A DNA stretch of 64,000 nt from Aurantimicrobium minutum (lineage in GTDB: Bacteria; Actinomycetota; Actinomycetes; Actinomycetales; Microbacteriaceae). The notes beneath the pieces were generated by a model, which made no database searches, was not told the origin of the DNA, and saw only the letters and a program-made list of their open reading frames with translations. Numbering within the stretch: the first letter of the stretch is position 1; every line of letters begins with the position of its first letter. The DNA lies in contig NZ_AP017457.1 in the NCBI RefSeq assembly GCF_002355535.1, positions 1,550,001 to 1,614,000 on the forward strand, in the 5' to 3' direction. Shown piece by piece: positions 1 through 8,966 of the stretch. Made by a program: the position numbers and the translations under genes.

Positions 1-301
1 GAGCACCGGGAACCAGGCGAGCCTCAGCAAGCATCTGGAATCCGTTACAAATACCGAGCACGGGCATACCCTTGCGTGCTGCATCGATGACTTCAGCCAT
101 GATGGGGGCGTGGCTGGCAATAGAGCCTGCACGCAGGTAGTCGCCGTAGCTAAAGCCACCGGGAAGAATGATGGCTTCCACGCCCTCAAGGTCGTGCGCT
201 CCGTGCCACAGGGCGACGGGCTCTCCACCAGCTAGCTTGACCGCACGTTGAGCGTCACGCTCATCAAGCGAGCCGGGGAAGGTGATTACTCCGACGCGCA
301 T
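1..301 (-). CDS. purQ: Phosphoribosylformylglycinamidine synthase subunit I (PurQ), 3' end beyond the window
   Basis: Glutaminase subunit of FGAM synthase, which supplies ammonia to PurL in purine synthesis. The first 100 codons are visible. The protein begins [16 protein letters not shown] and shows the class-I amidotransferase features: the oxyanion region [14 protein letters not shown] (residues 46-59) and the nucleophile elbow GICNGFQ with Cys85. The His/Glu of the triad lie beyond the window edge. The ATG shares one base with the purS stop (TAATG), so the two subunits are translationally coupled, as is usual for the small PurQ/PurS/PurL system of actinobacteria and firmicutes. Confidence 0.95.
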   Translation of the reverse strand, partial: MRVGVITFPGSLDERDAQRAVKLAGGEPVALWHGAHDLEGVEAIILPGGFSYGDYLRAGSIASHAPIMAEVIDAARKGMPVLGICNGFQMLAEARLVPGA

Positions 302-549
302 TACTTGGCCTCGGAGATGCTGACGACATCTTCGATGACCGAGTTCGAGAGGATGTCCTCTGCGATGGTCTTGACGGCCTCAAGAGTTTCAGCGGTGACG
401 GGACCGTCAACGGTGAGCTCGAAGCGCTTTCCGATGCGAACACCGGTGAATTGGTTGTGACCTAGACGGGTAAGAGCGCCAGCGACTGCCTTGCCCTGTG
501 GGTCAAGAATTTCAGCCTTGGGCATTACCTCGACAACGATGGTGGGCAT
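301..549 (-). CDS. purS: Phosphoribosylformylglycinamidine synthase subunit PurS
   Basis: An 82-residue small subunit that bridges PurQ and PurL in the FGAM synthase complex. The sequence starts [20 protein letters not shown] and contains [17 protein letters not shown], typical of the PurS fold; 80-85 residues is the normal family length. I chose the internal ATG at 549 over longer upstream extensions because it restores the family N terminus. Its stop overlaps the purQ start by one base. Confidence 0.93.
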   Translation of the reverse strand: MPTIVVEVMPKAEILDPQGKAVAGALTRLGHNQFTGVRIGKRFELTVDGPVTAETLEAVKTIAEDILSNSVIEDVVSISEAK

Positions 550-593
550 GGGGGCGACTCCAGCGATTTCGCGAGCAAGGGAATACCTCAATC

Positions 594-1841
594 CTACCGG
601 AGGGAAAGGAGTGTCTCCTTGACCCTCTCCATGCCGAGGAAGACTTCCTGGAAAGAAGTTGTCAGTGGAGAGAGCCCAATGCGTAATCCATGCGGATCGC
701 GATAGTCGGGAATGATGTCTTCTTTCCACATCAACGCATTTACTTCACGCATGTCTGGGTGGTTCAAGGTGACATGGCCACCTCGCTGGGCGGGGTCGCG
801 TGGTGTTGCCACGGTCACGCCCAGTGGTGCCAGAACTTCGTCGGTGTAGTCGATGACGAACTGTGTCAGCAGAAGTGACTTAGCACGAATAGCTTCAATG
901 CTGACCTCGCCGATGAGCTCAACAGGGTCAATCATGGCCTGCATTCCCACGACTGGAGTGGTACCCGTGATGAAGCGGCGCAGGTCGTTCTCAGGGTCAT
1001 AGCCAGGACCCATCAGGAACATATTCTTAGTTCCCCACCAGCCTTGGATCGGTTGTTCAATCTGGGTCTGTAAGTCTCTGCGCACATACGCCCAGGCAGG
1101 AGCACCGGGGCCACCGCAGAGATACTTATAGGAGCAGCCCACGGCGATATCGACGTTCCAGTTATCCAGTTCAACAACGACAGAGCCCACCGAGTGGCTC
1201 AGGTCCCACACAATCAATGCGCCCGCGTCGTGGGTGATCTTCGTGATTGCAGGAGCATCTGCCATGAAGCCGGAGCGGTAGGCAACGTGGCTCAGTAGCA
1301 CCAGAGCAGTGTTGGAGTTCACCACAGCAGAAACTTGTTCAGGCGTAACACCGGCACTGGTGTCAGCCTCAATCCACACCAATGTCATGCTGAGTTCGTC
1401 AGCAATACCTTCAAGAAGGTAGCGATCGGTGGGGAAGTTATCGGTGTCGAGGACAATCTCGGTGCGGCCTGGGCGCGCGGCAATCGCAGCTCGCGCCATC
1501 TTGTAGAGCAGCACGCTGGTGGAGTCACCGACAAAGGTTTGCCCAGGTGCAGCACCCAGTGCTGCACTACCAATCTTGTTGCCGAGTTCGAGGGGTAGGT
1601 TCAACCACTGCTCGTCCCAGCTTCGAATAAGGCGTGTTCCCCAGTCGTGACGTAAGAAAGCTTCAATGCGGTCAAAGCTGGCCTGCATGGGGCGGCCTAA
1701 GGAGTTGCCATCGAAGTACGCCAGAGGCATTCCTGGTGTCGAGGTACGGGTTGCTTCATCGGTTCCATAGAACTTGGCACGATGAACAGCTAACGGATCA
1801 GATTGATCAAGCTGCGCTGCGAGTGTTTCAAAACTTGTCAT
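594..1841 (-). CDS. kynU: Kynureninase
   Basis: PLP-dependent hydrolase cleaving L-kynurenine to anthranilate and L-alanine. At 415 residues it has normal family length. Visible motifs are YFDGNSLGR (42-50), the PLP-site Asp213 in VWDLSHSVGS, and the Schiff-base Lys239 in GCSYKYLCGGPGAP. The ATG at 1841 overlaps the TGA of the upstream amidohydrolase (ATGA), giving the gene order dioxygenase, amidohydrolase, kynureninase. No hydroxylase or 3-hydroxyanthranilate dioxygenase is nearby, so anthranilate rather than NAD is the likely end point; that last step is inference. Confidence 0.94.
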   Translation of the reverse strand: MTSFETLAAQLDQSDPLAVHRAKFYGTDEATRTSTPGMPLAYFDGNSLGRPMQASFDRIEAFLRHDWGTRLIRSWDEQWLNLPLELGNKIGSAALGAAPGQTFVGDSTSVLLYKMARAAIAARPGRTEIVLDTDNFPTDRYLLEGIADELSMTLVWIEADTSAGVTPEQVSAVVNSNTALVLLSHVAYRSGFMADAPAITKITHDAGALIVWDLSHSVGSVVVELDNWNVDIAVGCSYKYLCGGPGAPAWAYVRRDLQTQIEQPIQGWWGTKNMFLMGPGYDPENDLRRFITGTTPVVGMQAMIDPVELIGEVSIEAIRAKSLLLTQFVIDYTDEVLAPLGVTVATPRDPAQRGGHVTLNHPDMREVNALMWKEDIIPDYRDPHGLRIGLSPLTTSFQEVFLGMERVKETLLSLR

Positions 1842-2797
1842 AGGTACTCCACTTCGGTGGTTTCGACGATACGCGCAGTAGCGAGCCAGGTGCAGAAATC
1901 TGCGGAGCTGCCGTCTGATATCTCGGAGATGAAGCTCACTCGTGTGGGGGGAGTCAGATCGTTTTTCGTTTCCCACCAGGACGTCAATGACTCACTGATT
2001 TGTAGAGGTGTCATTCCGCAGGCCTGCAATGCGGTGAGTTCTCGCACGTTGATCCCCAAAGGCAAAGGCCCATTACCCAGATCTGTGCCATAGAACACTG
2101 TTCCACCTGCAGCAATAAATCGACGCAGATTGGCACACGCAATATCGAAGGCATCGGAATAGGTGCCGTAACCATGAATATCCAGCGTGCTCATCCAGCC
2201 CACATTGGTGGCTGCGGCGTAACTGATTAGCTCGTCAGAGAGAATCTCAGTAAATGGAGTGTGAGCAAGCACCACGCTGCCGGCGCTAATGGCACGCTCT
2301 GCTTGCCCAGCTCCTTCCGCGTGAATCACAGGAGTAAGCCCACGCTGCTGTGTTGCGGTGACAAGTTGAGCAAGCACCTCATCTGAGTGCACAGGCCCGG
2401 CGTCAGCATTGAGTGTGATCTTGATTGCACGTGCACCTGCCACAACTTGGGTGGCAACAGCTTGCTCAGAATCCGAAACAAAGACCGTGGCATCCTCGGG
2501 AGCCCATGAGCGGTCAGAGGGGTAACCTCCGGGGGCCGCCAGAAAGTTACCGGCAAAGTCCACATCCAGACCGGGAATACTCCCAGCTGCCCACTCCTGC
2601 TGGGCCGGCAGTGACCAACCCGTATCTAGCACTCGACCAATACCTGCTACAGGTAAACCAGATGGATCAACAAGGCCAAGGTGAACGTGGGCATCACCAA
2701 AAAGCGGGAACACGGTCCCGCGCTCGCCGGATGTTAGGCGTGCTGGAGAACCAACCCCGTAAGGGTTGGTGTGTTCTCCTGAGCGCGCTGAAGACAC
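1838..2797 (-). CDS. Amidohydrolase-superfamily protein inside the kynurenine operon; candidate formylkynurenine deformylase
   Basis: A 319-residue metal-dependent hydrolase. The superfamily signature can be read directly: His37-x-His39 in GDAHVHLG, Lys126 in ARAIKITLN, His159 in PVIHAEG, His179 in LAHTPF and Asp239 in FYGTDLGNG. It lies 9 bases after the tryptophan dioxygenase gene and overlaps kynU by 4 bases, so the three are almost certainly co-transcribed. The pathway needs an N-formylkynurenine formamidase between the two flanking enzymes, and neither KynB nor an AFMID-type formamidase gene is present in the window. I infer this protein may do that job. Other amide or lactone hydrolysis is possible; substrate is not shown by sequence. 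Confidence 0.8.
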   Translation of the reverse strand: MSSARSGEHTNPYGVGSPARLTSGERGTVFPLFGDAHVHLGLVDPSGLPVAGIGRVLDTGWSLPAQQEWAAGSIPGLDVDFAGNFLAAPGGYPSDRSWAPEDATVFVSDSEQAVATQVVAGARAIKITLNADAGPVHSDEVLAQLVTATQQRGLTPVIHAEGAGQAERAISAGSVVLAHTPFTEILSDELISYAAATNVGWMSTLDIHGYGTYSDAFDIACANLRRFIAAGGTVFYGTDLGNGPLPLGINVRELTALQACGMTPLQISESLTSWWETKNDLTPPTRVSFISEISDGSSADFCTWLATARIVETTEVEYL

Positions 2798-2806
2798 TTT
2801 GGCTGA

Positions 2807-3655
2807 CTACTTTCCAATCTCAGTGCGCACGGCAAAGAGTTCAGGGAAAAACGTCAGTTCGAGAGCTTTTTGTAAGAAAGGAGCACCTGAGCTTCCGCCG
2901 GTACCCATCTTCATTCCGATGATGCGCTGCACTGTGCGCAGGTGACGGAATCGCCAGAACTGGAAGTTTTCTTCTAAGTCCACAAGTTCTTCGCAGGTTT
3001 CGTAGGCTTCCCAGTGTTCCTCATGCTCGTTATAGATCGTGATAAACACCGACAGTAAATCTTCGGAAAACACCCATGCTTTGGTGACGTCGCGGTTGAG
3101 TACGACATCAGGGATGTCATATCCGCGACGAGAGAGATAACGCAGGAATTCGTCATAGATAGTGGGAGCCTTCAATGCGGTCACGAGAAGAGCTTGAGCT
3201 TCAGGATCAGCGTCAAAGACTTTGATCATCTTCTCGTTCTTATTGCCCAGCATGAATTCGATGGCGCGATATTGGTGTGATTGGAAACCGCTGGAGTTAC
3301 CTAAACGGTCACGAAATTGTGCATATTCACTGGGAGTCAATGTGGCCAGGACAGACCACTGCTCGGTGAGGGTCTTTTGGATGTGCTTGAGCCGAGCAAT
3401 GCATTTGAGAGCTTGACCCAAATCGTCGTTGCGCAGATAGTTCGCTGCACCGATAAGTTCGTGCACCATCAACTTCATCCACAATTCGGTGGTTTGGTGC
3501 TGAATGATAAACAGCAACTCATCGTGGTGATCGCTCAGCGGCTTTTGCGCCGACAGCAGGGTCCCTAGATCGAGATAGCCGCCGTAGCTCATCCGGTCGG
3601 TGAAGTCTGTGACGACGGTTTCTTCAATGTCGCGTGTGTTGTTTTCAACACCCAT
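2807..3655 (-). CDS. kynA: Tryptophan 2,3-dioxygenase
   Basis: Heme enzyme that opens the indole ring of tryptophan to give N-formylkynurenine, first step of the kynurenine route. The 282-residue protein has the expected active site: His53 in FIIQHQT, Arg115 in AQFRDRLG, axial-ligand candidate His238 in FWRFRHLRT, and the substrate-carboxylate loop GMKMGTGGSSG (247-257). The ATG at 3655 is preceded by a strong AAGGAGG ribosome site; the longer upstream frame lacks support. It leads the kyn operon. Confidence 0.95.
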   Translation of the reverse strand: MGVENNTRDIEETVVTDFTDRMSYGGYLDLGTLLSAQKPLSDHHDELLFIIQHQTTELWMKLMVHELIGAANYLRNDDLGQALKCIARLKHIQKTLTEQWSVLATLTPSEYAQFRDRLGNSSGFQSHQYRAIEFMLGNKNEKMIKVFDADPEAQALLVTALKAPTIYDEFLRYLSRRGYDIPDVVLNRDVTKAWVFSEDLLSVFITIYNEHEEHWEAYETCEELVDLEENFQFWRFRHLRTVQRIIGMKMGTGGSSGAPFLQKALELTFFPELFAVRTEIGK

Positions 3656-3724
3656 GTGTGGAACCTCCTTGTGGGAACCACAACACACTAGCCAGAAGTG
3701 GTGCTTCTTCGTCAGTGCTTGCCA

Positions 3725-3746
3725 GAAAAAAGTTTCAACTTTTTTC
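3725..3746 (-). terminator. A/T-rich hairpin after the DUF305-copZ operon
   Basis: Perfect 10-base inverted repeat, GAAAAAAGTT and AACTTTTTTC around a 2-base centre, ending in a run of T on the minus strand. It lies 15 bases beyond the copZ stop, so it most likely ends that operon. The stem is A/T-rich and therefore weak. Confidence 0.5.
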
Positions 3747-3760
3747 GCACGGCCCAAAGC

Positions 3761-3970
3761 CTAGGAGGCGACAGCCGAATAACCAGCCTCTTGGATTGCA
3801 TCAATGACTGCTTGTTCAGGAATGGATTCCGTGCTCTCGACGGTCACTTTTCCTGCGTCAAGGTCAACCTCAACTGCAGTGACGTGATCTAGCCGAGAGA
3901 CTTCAGTGGTCACGCTTGCCACACAATGCTGGCACGTCATTCCTGTGACCGTGTAGATCGACGTACTCAT
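3761..3970 (-). CDS. copZ: Heavy-metal-associated domain copper chaperone (CopZ-like)
   Basis: A 69-residue single HMA domain. It carries the metal site MTCQHC near residue 11 and the typical beta-alpha-beta-beta-alpha-beta pattern ending in IQEAGYSAV. It should bind Cu(I) in the cytosol. Its ATG shares one base with the stop of the upstream DUF305 lipoprotein gene (TAATG). No CopA ATPase or CsoR gene is adjacent, which is unusual for a CopZ. The metal is inferred from the motif. Confidence 0.88.
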   Translation of the reverse strand: MSTSIYTVTGMTCQHCVASVTTEVSRLDHVTAVEVDLDAGKVTVESTESIPEQAVIDAIQEAGYSAVAS

Positions 3971-4560
3971 TACATTCCAGCCAAGAGAGTTTTCATCTTT
4001 TCGATCTCTGCAGATTGACTAGAAATAATTGCCGCAGCTAATTCCTTCGCCTCGGCATTGTTAGAACCAACAATCATTTGGGCCATCTGGATTGCTCCCT
4101 CGTGGTGGGCAATCATTCCCTGGAGGTAGAGCTTGTCGAATTCGGCTCCGCTTGCGTTGCTGAGTGCAGTCATTTGCTCGTCAGTGAGCATGCCACCCAT
4201 GCCCATGTCATGACCCATATCCATTCCAGCGCCAGCGCTTTCAAGCCATGCAGCCATCTGCTTTATCTCTGGAGCTTGGGCATCTTTGATTTGTACGGCG
4301 AGAGCAAGAATCTCTGGGTTGGTCGAGCGAGTCTCGGCGAGTGTAGACATGTCAACTGCTTGTTGGTGGTGTGGAATCATCATCTGCGCAAACATGATGT
4401 CGTTACTGGAGAATCCCGAAGTGGATTCACTATTGCCCATCATGGAGTCATTCATTCCAGTGCCACCAATATTGATGGTGCAACCAGTGAGTAACAAGGC
4501 TCCAACCAGAATGCTTGAGCCGGCGACTACTGCACGAGATGTCTTATTCATAGTCCTCAT
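3970..4560 (-). CDS. DUF305 lipoprotein, metal-binding
   Basis: A 196-residue secreted lipoprotein: a basic start, a hydrophobic stretch and the lipobox LLTGC, followed by a Met/Ser-rich linker. The DUF305 domain holds two repeats with HHQQAVDM and HHEGAIQMAQM, plus a Met/His-rich insert MDMGHDMGMGGM. DUF305 proteins are ferritin-like four-helix proteins often found with copper genes. Coupling to copZ supports a role in extracytoplasmic copper binding. A second in-frame ATG three codons downstream (4551) could be the real start. Confidence 0.88.
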   Translation of the reverse strand: MRTMNKTSRAVVAGSSILVGALLLTGCTINIGGTGMNDSMMGNSESTSGFSSNDIMFAQMMIPHHQQAVDMSTLAETRSTNPEILALAVQIKDAQAPEIKQMAAWLESAGAGMDMGHDMGMGGMLTDEQMTALSNASGAEFDKLYLQGMIAHHEGAIQMAQMIVGSNNAEAKELAAAIISSQSAEIEKMKTLLAGM

Positions 4561-4604
4561 TGTTTCAGAGTTTCCTATGAGCCAGCCGAGAGTGCGCTGG
4601 AAGG

Positions 4605-5261
4605 TTAGTGACCCTCGACTTCTTCCGGTTCTTTCACTTTGTCTAGGTTGAACCAGGGCAACATGACGTGAACGACAGGTCCGATGCTGAAGGCATAGAT
4701 GATGGTTCCCAGGCCGACTGCGCCACCCATGACCCAGCCAAGCCCCAGCACGACGACTTCAATTGCCGTTCGAACAAGCCAGATAGGGCGACCAGTAATT
4801 CGCACGATTCCCGTCATCAAACCATCACGAGGCCCTGGACCTAGGCCAGCACCGATATACATCGAAATGCCGAGGCCGTTAATCAAGATGGCGACGAGGA
4901 AATACCCCAACCCCCACCAGAAATCTGGTGCCTTGGGAATGACGGCAATAAAGAGGTCTATAGAGATACCAATAGTGATGGCGTTGAGGATGGTGCCGAT
5001 GCCCAGTTTTTGCTTGAGAAAAATCCAGAGAAAGAGAACAGCGAAGCCCACAATCACGACAACGAGCCCAATAGAGACCCCAGTGACTATTGAAAGACCT
5101 AAGTGGAAGGCATCCCAGGGGTCGAGCCCAATTGCAGCTTGCAACATAATGGCGAAAGCAAAACCGCAGATGATCAGGCCGGTCTCCACCAGAACCAATC
5201 GTTTCCACATCGGGGCACCACTACGGGGCACCTCGAAAATGGAATTGATAAATCTGCGCAT
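4605..5261 (-). CDS. YczE/YyaS-family integral membrane protein
   Basis: A 218-residue protein with about five hydrophobic helices. It matches the YczE/YitT-like family by IGLDPWDAFHLGLS near residue 45 and GAGLGPGPRDGLMTG in the second half; these two glycine-rich signatures are characteristic. The molecular function of the family is not established. A gap of about 45 bases separates it from the copper pair downstream, so co-transcription is possible but not shown. Confidence 0.85.
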   Translation of the reverse strand: MRRFINSIFEVPRSGAPMWKRLVLVETGLIICGFAFAIMLQAAIGLDPWDAFHLGLSIVTGVSIGLVVVIVGFAVLFLWIFLKQKLGIGTILNAITIGISIDLFIAVIPKAPDFWWGLGYFLVAILINGLGISMYIGAGLGPGPRDGLMTGIVRITGRPIWLVRTAIEVVVLGLGWVMGGAVGLGTIIYAFSIGPVVHVMLPWFNLDKVKEPEEVEGH

Positions 5262-5320
5262 GACTTCAGGCTAGGTGCACAGCACAATGTTGGGGAAACT
5301 TCACCACAGAATTATTACGG

Positions 5321-6208
5321 CTATCCCAGCATCCGGCTGATGAGCTCGCGATAGCGGTCAGCAGTTCTCTGAACTATTTCCTCGGGAAGAACGGGAGGAG
5401 TGCCCTGCTTGTCCCAATTGGCTGAAAGCCAATTGCGCACAATCTGCTTATCGAAACTGGTCATTTTTTCTGCAGGGGTAGTTCCTGCTTCATAAGCAGC
5501 TGCATCCCAGTAACGAGAGGAGTCCGAGGTGAGAACCTCATCAGCGAGGGTGATGACACCTGTTTCTTTGTCACGACCAAATTCGAACTTCGTGTCGGCG
5601 AGGATGATTTCCTTGGCGGCCGCGAGCTCGCTGGCCTGAGTAAAGATCTGAAGTGAAAGGTCACGCAACGCAGTAGCGTCTTCGAGCCCAATGAGTTCCA
5701 CAGTTCTTTCAAAGCTGATGTTCTCATCATGTTCGCCAAAGGGCGCTTTCCACGCAGGGGTGTAAATCGGTTCAGGGAGTTTGTCCCCGTCTTTCAACCC
5801 TGCAGGTAAAGGAATTCCGCACACACTCTGGTGTTCGAGGTATTCGAGATAGCCGCTACCGGAAAGATAGCCACGGACTACACATTCCACGGGGAACATA
5901 TCGAGGTTGGCAACCAACATTGCTTTGCCTTGAACCTCTGCAGGAATCTCACCAGTGCGCAGGTGGTTGGGAACACCAAGTTGATCAAACCACCACAGGC
6001 TCAAGGTGGTGAGCAGTTCGCCCTTACCGGGGATACCCGGTTCGAGCACGTGATCGAATGCGCTGACACGATCGCTCGCAACAACCAACACTCGAGGCGT
6101 TGACTCCAAAGATTCACCTGCGGGAACGTAGAGGTCACGAACTTTGCCTGAGTAGGCATGAGTCCAGCCAGGAAGGGTGAGTTTCTGACCACCGGTGAAA
6201 CCGGACAT
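5321..6208 (-). CDS. purC: Phosphoribosylaminoimidazole-succinocarboxamide synthase
   Basis: SAICAR synthase, joining aspartate to CAIR in purine synthesis. 295 residues, typical of the larger actinobacterial/eukaryote-like form. Motifs: YSGKVRDLY near residue 19, the FPVECVVRGYLSGSGYLEY signature near 105, and LADTKFEFG near 203. The ATG overlaps the purD stop by one base, so purD-purC are coupled. Confidence 0.95.
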   Translation of the reverse strand: MSGFTGGQKLTLPGWTHAYSGKVRDLYVPAGESLESTPRVLVVASDRVSAFDHVLEPGIPGKGELLTTLSLWWFDQLGVPNHLRTGEIPAEVQGKAMLVANLDMFPVECVVRGYLSGSGYLEYLEHQSVCGIPLPAGLKDGDKLPEPIYTPAWKAPFGEHDENISFERTVELIGLEDATALRDLSLQIFTQASELAAAKEIILADTKFEFGRDKETGVITLADEVLTSDSSRYWDAAAYEAGTTPAEKMTSFDKQIVRNWLSANWDKQGTPPVLPEEIVQRTADRYRELISRMLG

Positions 6209-7476
6209 TACTTCACAACCTTTTTGGCGATGTCTGTGCGGTATTGGCCGCCCTCAAGGGAAATCTTGGACAAGCCTTCGTAGGCGTGCGAGCGTGCCTC
6301 GGCGAAGTCTTTTCCACGGCCAACAACACTCAAGACGCGACCACCGGTGGCGACGAGCTCACCGTCTTGTTCGGTGGTTGCCGCATGGGTAACGTGCACA
6401 CCCTCAATGGCGTTTGCCAGTGGAATACCGGTCAACACTCTGCCAGTAACAGGAGTCTCGGGATAGTTCTCGCTGGCGAGAACAACCGTGACGACTGCTT
6501 CATCTGAGAACTCAGGGCGCTCGCGACCGGCAAGACTTCCAGTAGCCGAAGCCATCATGAGTTCAGACAGTGGAGTCTTGAGCCTTGGCAGAACAACTTG
6601 GGTTTCAGGGTCTCCAAAGCGCGCATTGAATTCGATGACTCGGATTCCTTTGGAGGTGAGAATAAGTCCGCAGTAAAGCAAGCCTTGGAAGGGCGTTCCC
6701 TCGGCCTCAAGTTGGCGAATGGTGGGCAAAGCAATCGTTTCAATCACTTCGGTGACAAAAGCGTCTTCACTTCCAAACTGTTCTGCCAACCACGGAAGTG
6801 GTGAGTAGGCGCCCATTCCACCAGTGTTGGGGCCTTCATCATTGTCCTTGAGACGCTTGAAGTCTTGCGCTGGGGACAAGGGAAGAACGTCGTGGCCGTC
6901 GGCGAACATGAACAGTGACACTTCTTGGCCATCCAAGAATTCCTCAATGAGGACAGAACCTTGAGTGAGGTAGTGGGAGGCGTGCGCCACAGCTGCATCG
7001 CGATCGTGGGTTACTAGTACACCCTTACCGGCAGCGAGGCCATCAGCTTTGATGACGTAGGGAGCGCCGTAGTCATCCAATGCTGTCTCAGCATCAAGCA
7101 GTGTTGACACCTTGATTGCACGTCCTGTAGGAACTCCGGCCTCATCCATGATGCGCTTGGCAAAAGTTTTTGAACCTTCCAAAGCCGCTGCTGCCTGGTT
7201 GGGACCGAAGACAGGGATACCCATTTCACGCAGTGGGTCAGCGACTCCAGCAACAAGGGGTGCTTCAGGACCCACCACAACAAGATCAACGTCAAGGCCC
7301 TCAGCGAGGAAGGCCACGGCTTCTGGATCGAGGATGTCTGTGGTGACGCAAGGAACATCGAAAGCGATACCGGCGTTACCAGGGGCAACTGTTATTTCGT
7401 GGTTAGCATTTTCAGCCAGAAGTGCGGTAACTATTGCGTGCTCGCGGGCACCGGAGCCAAGAACCAGGATTTTCAC
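6208..7476 (-). CDS. purD: Phosphoribosylamine-glycine ligase
   Basis: GAR synthetase of de novo purine synthesis: ATP-dependent ligation of phosphoribosylamine and glycine. 422 residues, full length. It begins MKILVLGSGAREHAIV, contains the ATP-grasp segment KADGLAAGKGVLVTHD and the family signature RFGDPETQVVLPRL. It is divergent from the fprA-like gene across about 70 bases. Start at the first ATG of the conserved N terminus. Confidence 0.96.
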   Translation of the reverse strand: MKILVLGSGAREHAIVTALLAENANHEITVAPGNAGIAFDVPCVTTDILDPEAVAFLAEGLDVDLVVVGPEAPLVAGVADPLREMGIPVFGPNQAAAALEGSKTFAKRIMDEAGVPTGRAIKVSTLLDAETALDDYGAPYVIKADGLAAGKGVLVTHDRDAAVAHASHYLTQGSVLIEEFLDGQEVSLFMFADGHDVLPLSPAQDFKRLKDNDEGPNTGGMGAYSPLPWLAEQFGSEDAFVTEVIETIALPTIRQLEAEGTPFQGLLYCGLILTSKGIRVIEFNARFGDPETQVVLPRLKTPLSELMMASATGSLAGRERPEFSDEAVVTVVLASENYPETPVTGRVLTGIPLANAIEGVHVTHAATTEQDGELVATGGRVLSVVGRGKDFAEARSHAYEGLSKISLEGGQYRTDIAKKVVK

Positions 7477-7546
7477 GAGTTAAGCCTATTGCCCCCGGCT
7501 AAACTGGGAATTCACTTGCCTTCCACGTATGAGGATTATTTACCCC

Positions 7547-8902
7547 GTGACCAAGCTTCGACTGGCCATTGTTGGCGCCGGCCCCGCAGGAATCTACGCA
7601 GCAGATATTGCAATGAAAGCCGAACGCGACTTCGAACTTTCCATTGACCTTTTTGAACACCTCCCCGCACCCTATGGTTTGGTTCGTTACGGTGTGGCTC
7701 CCGACCACCCACGTATTAAAGGCATCATCACAGCCTTGCGCGAGGTGCTGGACCGCGGAGACATTCGGCTGTTTGGCAACGTGGAATACGGCGTTGACAT
7801 CACGATGGATGATCTCAAGAAGCACTACAACGCCGTTATCTTTGCCACCGGTGCAACAAAGGATGTTCCGATGAACATCCCAGGGATTGAGCTCAATGGC
7901 AGCTATGGCGCAGCTGACTTTGTCAGTTGGTATGACGGCCATCCTGATGTTCCCCGCACGTGGCCACTGACTGCCCAATCTGTTGCTGTCATCGGTAACG
8001 GAAACGTGGCCTTGGATGCAGCCCGCATGCTCGCCAAGCATGCTGAGGACCTTCTCGTCACGGAAATTCCTGACAACGTCTATCAGGGCCTCAAGTCCTC
8101 TCCAGTAACTGATGTTCACGTCTTTGGGCGTCGTGGTCCCGCGCAAGCAAAGTTCTCTCCGCTGGAGCTGCGTGAACTGGGTGAACTTCGCGATGTCGAC
8201 ATGATCGTCTATGACGAAGACTTTGAAATTGATCCTGCAAGTCAAGCATTGATTGATTCCAACAAGCAGGTCTTTGTTCTCAACAAGGTGATGAACGAGT
8301 GGCGCACCCGCGAGACCGGCAAGGCATCTCGACGTTTGCATCTGCACTTCTATGCCAACCCTCTCGAGGTGCTCGGAGATGAAGAAGGCAACGTGACGGG
8401 CTTCCGTTATGAACGCACAGCCCCCGACGGCTCCGGGGGAGTTGTGGGCACTGGCGAGATCCGTGAAGTGGAAGTGCAGGCGTTGTATCGCGCTATTGGT
8501 TACTACAGCTCACCGCTGAAAGACGTTCCCTTTGATGTTGACAAGGGTGTTATCCCTAACCACGAAGGCCAGGTCATTGATGAGTCTGGAAAGCACATCC
8601 CTGGCGTTTATGCCACCGGATGGATTAAGCGTGGACCCGTAGGACTCATCGGTCACACCAAGAGCGACGCGATGGAAACCATTGCTCATGTGCTTGAAGA
8701 TCAAGATTCATGGTGGACTCCGGAAGAGCCTGAAGAGGGTGCCATCGTTGATCTGATGGAAAGTCGCGGCATTGAATTCACCACAGCTCAGGGCTGGACT
8801 GCTTTAGATGAATACGAGCAGAAGCTTGGTGAGCCTGAAGGACGTGCGCGCATCAAGGTTGTCGAGAGAGAGACCATGCTGAAAGCCTCTCGCGCAGAAT
8901 AA
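7547..8902 (+). CDS. fprA: Ferredoxin-NADP+ reductase, FprA/adrenodoxin-reductase type
   Basis: FAD flavoprotein transferring electrons between NADPH and ferredoxin. The N-terminal FAD motif VGAGPAGIYAADI is followed by APYGLVRYGVAPDHP, the NADP-binding VIGNGNVALDAARML, and the C-terminal ATGWIKRGPVGLIGHTKSDA, all diagnostic for the mycobacterial FprA group. I favour the GTG at 7547 (MTKLRLAIVGAG, 451 residues), with GAGG upstream, over an ATG at 7529 that has no ribosome site; the latter remains possible. Confidence 0.93.
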   Translation: MTKLRLAIVGAGPAGIYAADIAMKAERDFELSIDLFEHLPAPYGLVRYGVAPDHPRIKGIITALREVLDRGDIRLFGNVEYGVDITMDDLKKHYNAVIFATGATKDVPMNIPGIELNGSYGAADFVSWYDGHPDVPRTWPLTAQSVAVIGNGNVALDAARMLAKHAEDLLVTEIPDNVYQGLKSSPVTDVHVFGRRGPAQAKFSPLELRELGELRDVDMIVYDEDFEIDPASQALIDSNKQVFVLNKVMNEWRTRETGKASRRLHLHFYANPLEVLGDEEGNVTGFRYERTAPDGSGGVVGTGEIREVEVQALYRAIGYYSSPLKDVPFDVDKGVIPNHEGQVIDESGKHIPGVYATGWIKRGPVGLIGHTKSDAMETIAHVLEDQDSWWTPEEPEEGAIVDLMESRGIEFTTAQGWTALDEYEQKLGEPEGRARIKVVERETMLKASRAE

Positions 8903-8917
8903 GTGCTCTAAATACTC

Positions 8918-8954
8918 AATGACTATGGCCACCCACCGGGTGGCCATAGTCATT
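8918..8954. terminator. Bidirectional terminator hairpin between fprA and arsC
   Basis: A perfect 17-base inverted repeat (left arm 8918-8934, right arm 8938-8954, loop ACC) sits between the convergent fprA-like gene and arsC. It can stop transcripts from both sides. There is no long T run. Confidence 0.8.
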
Positions 8955-8966
8955 GAAGAAGTGAAG

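Noticed and set aside
7499-8347. A 282-codon minus-strand frame opposite the ferredoxin reductase gene
   Set aside because: The plus-strand protein has all FprA motifs; the complement shows no motif and would run into the purD promoter.
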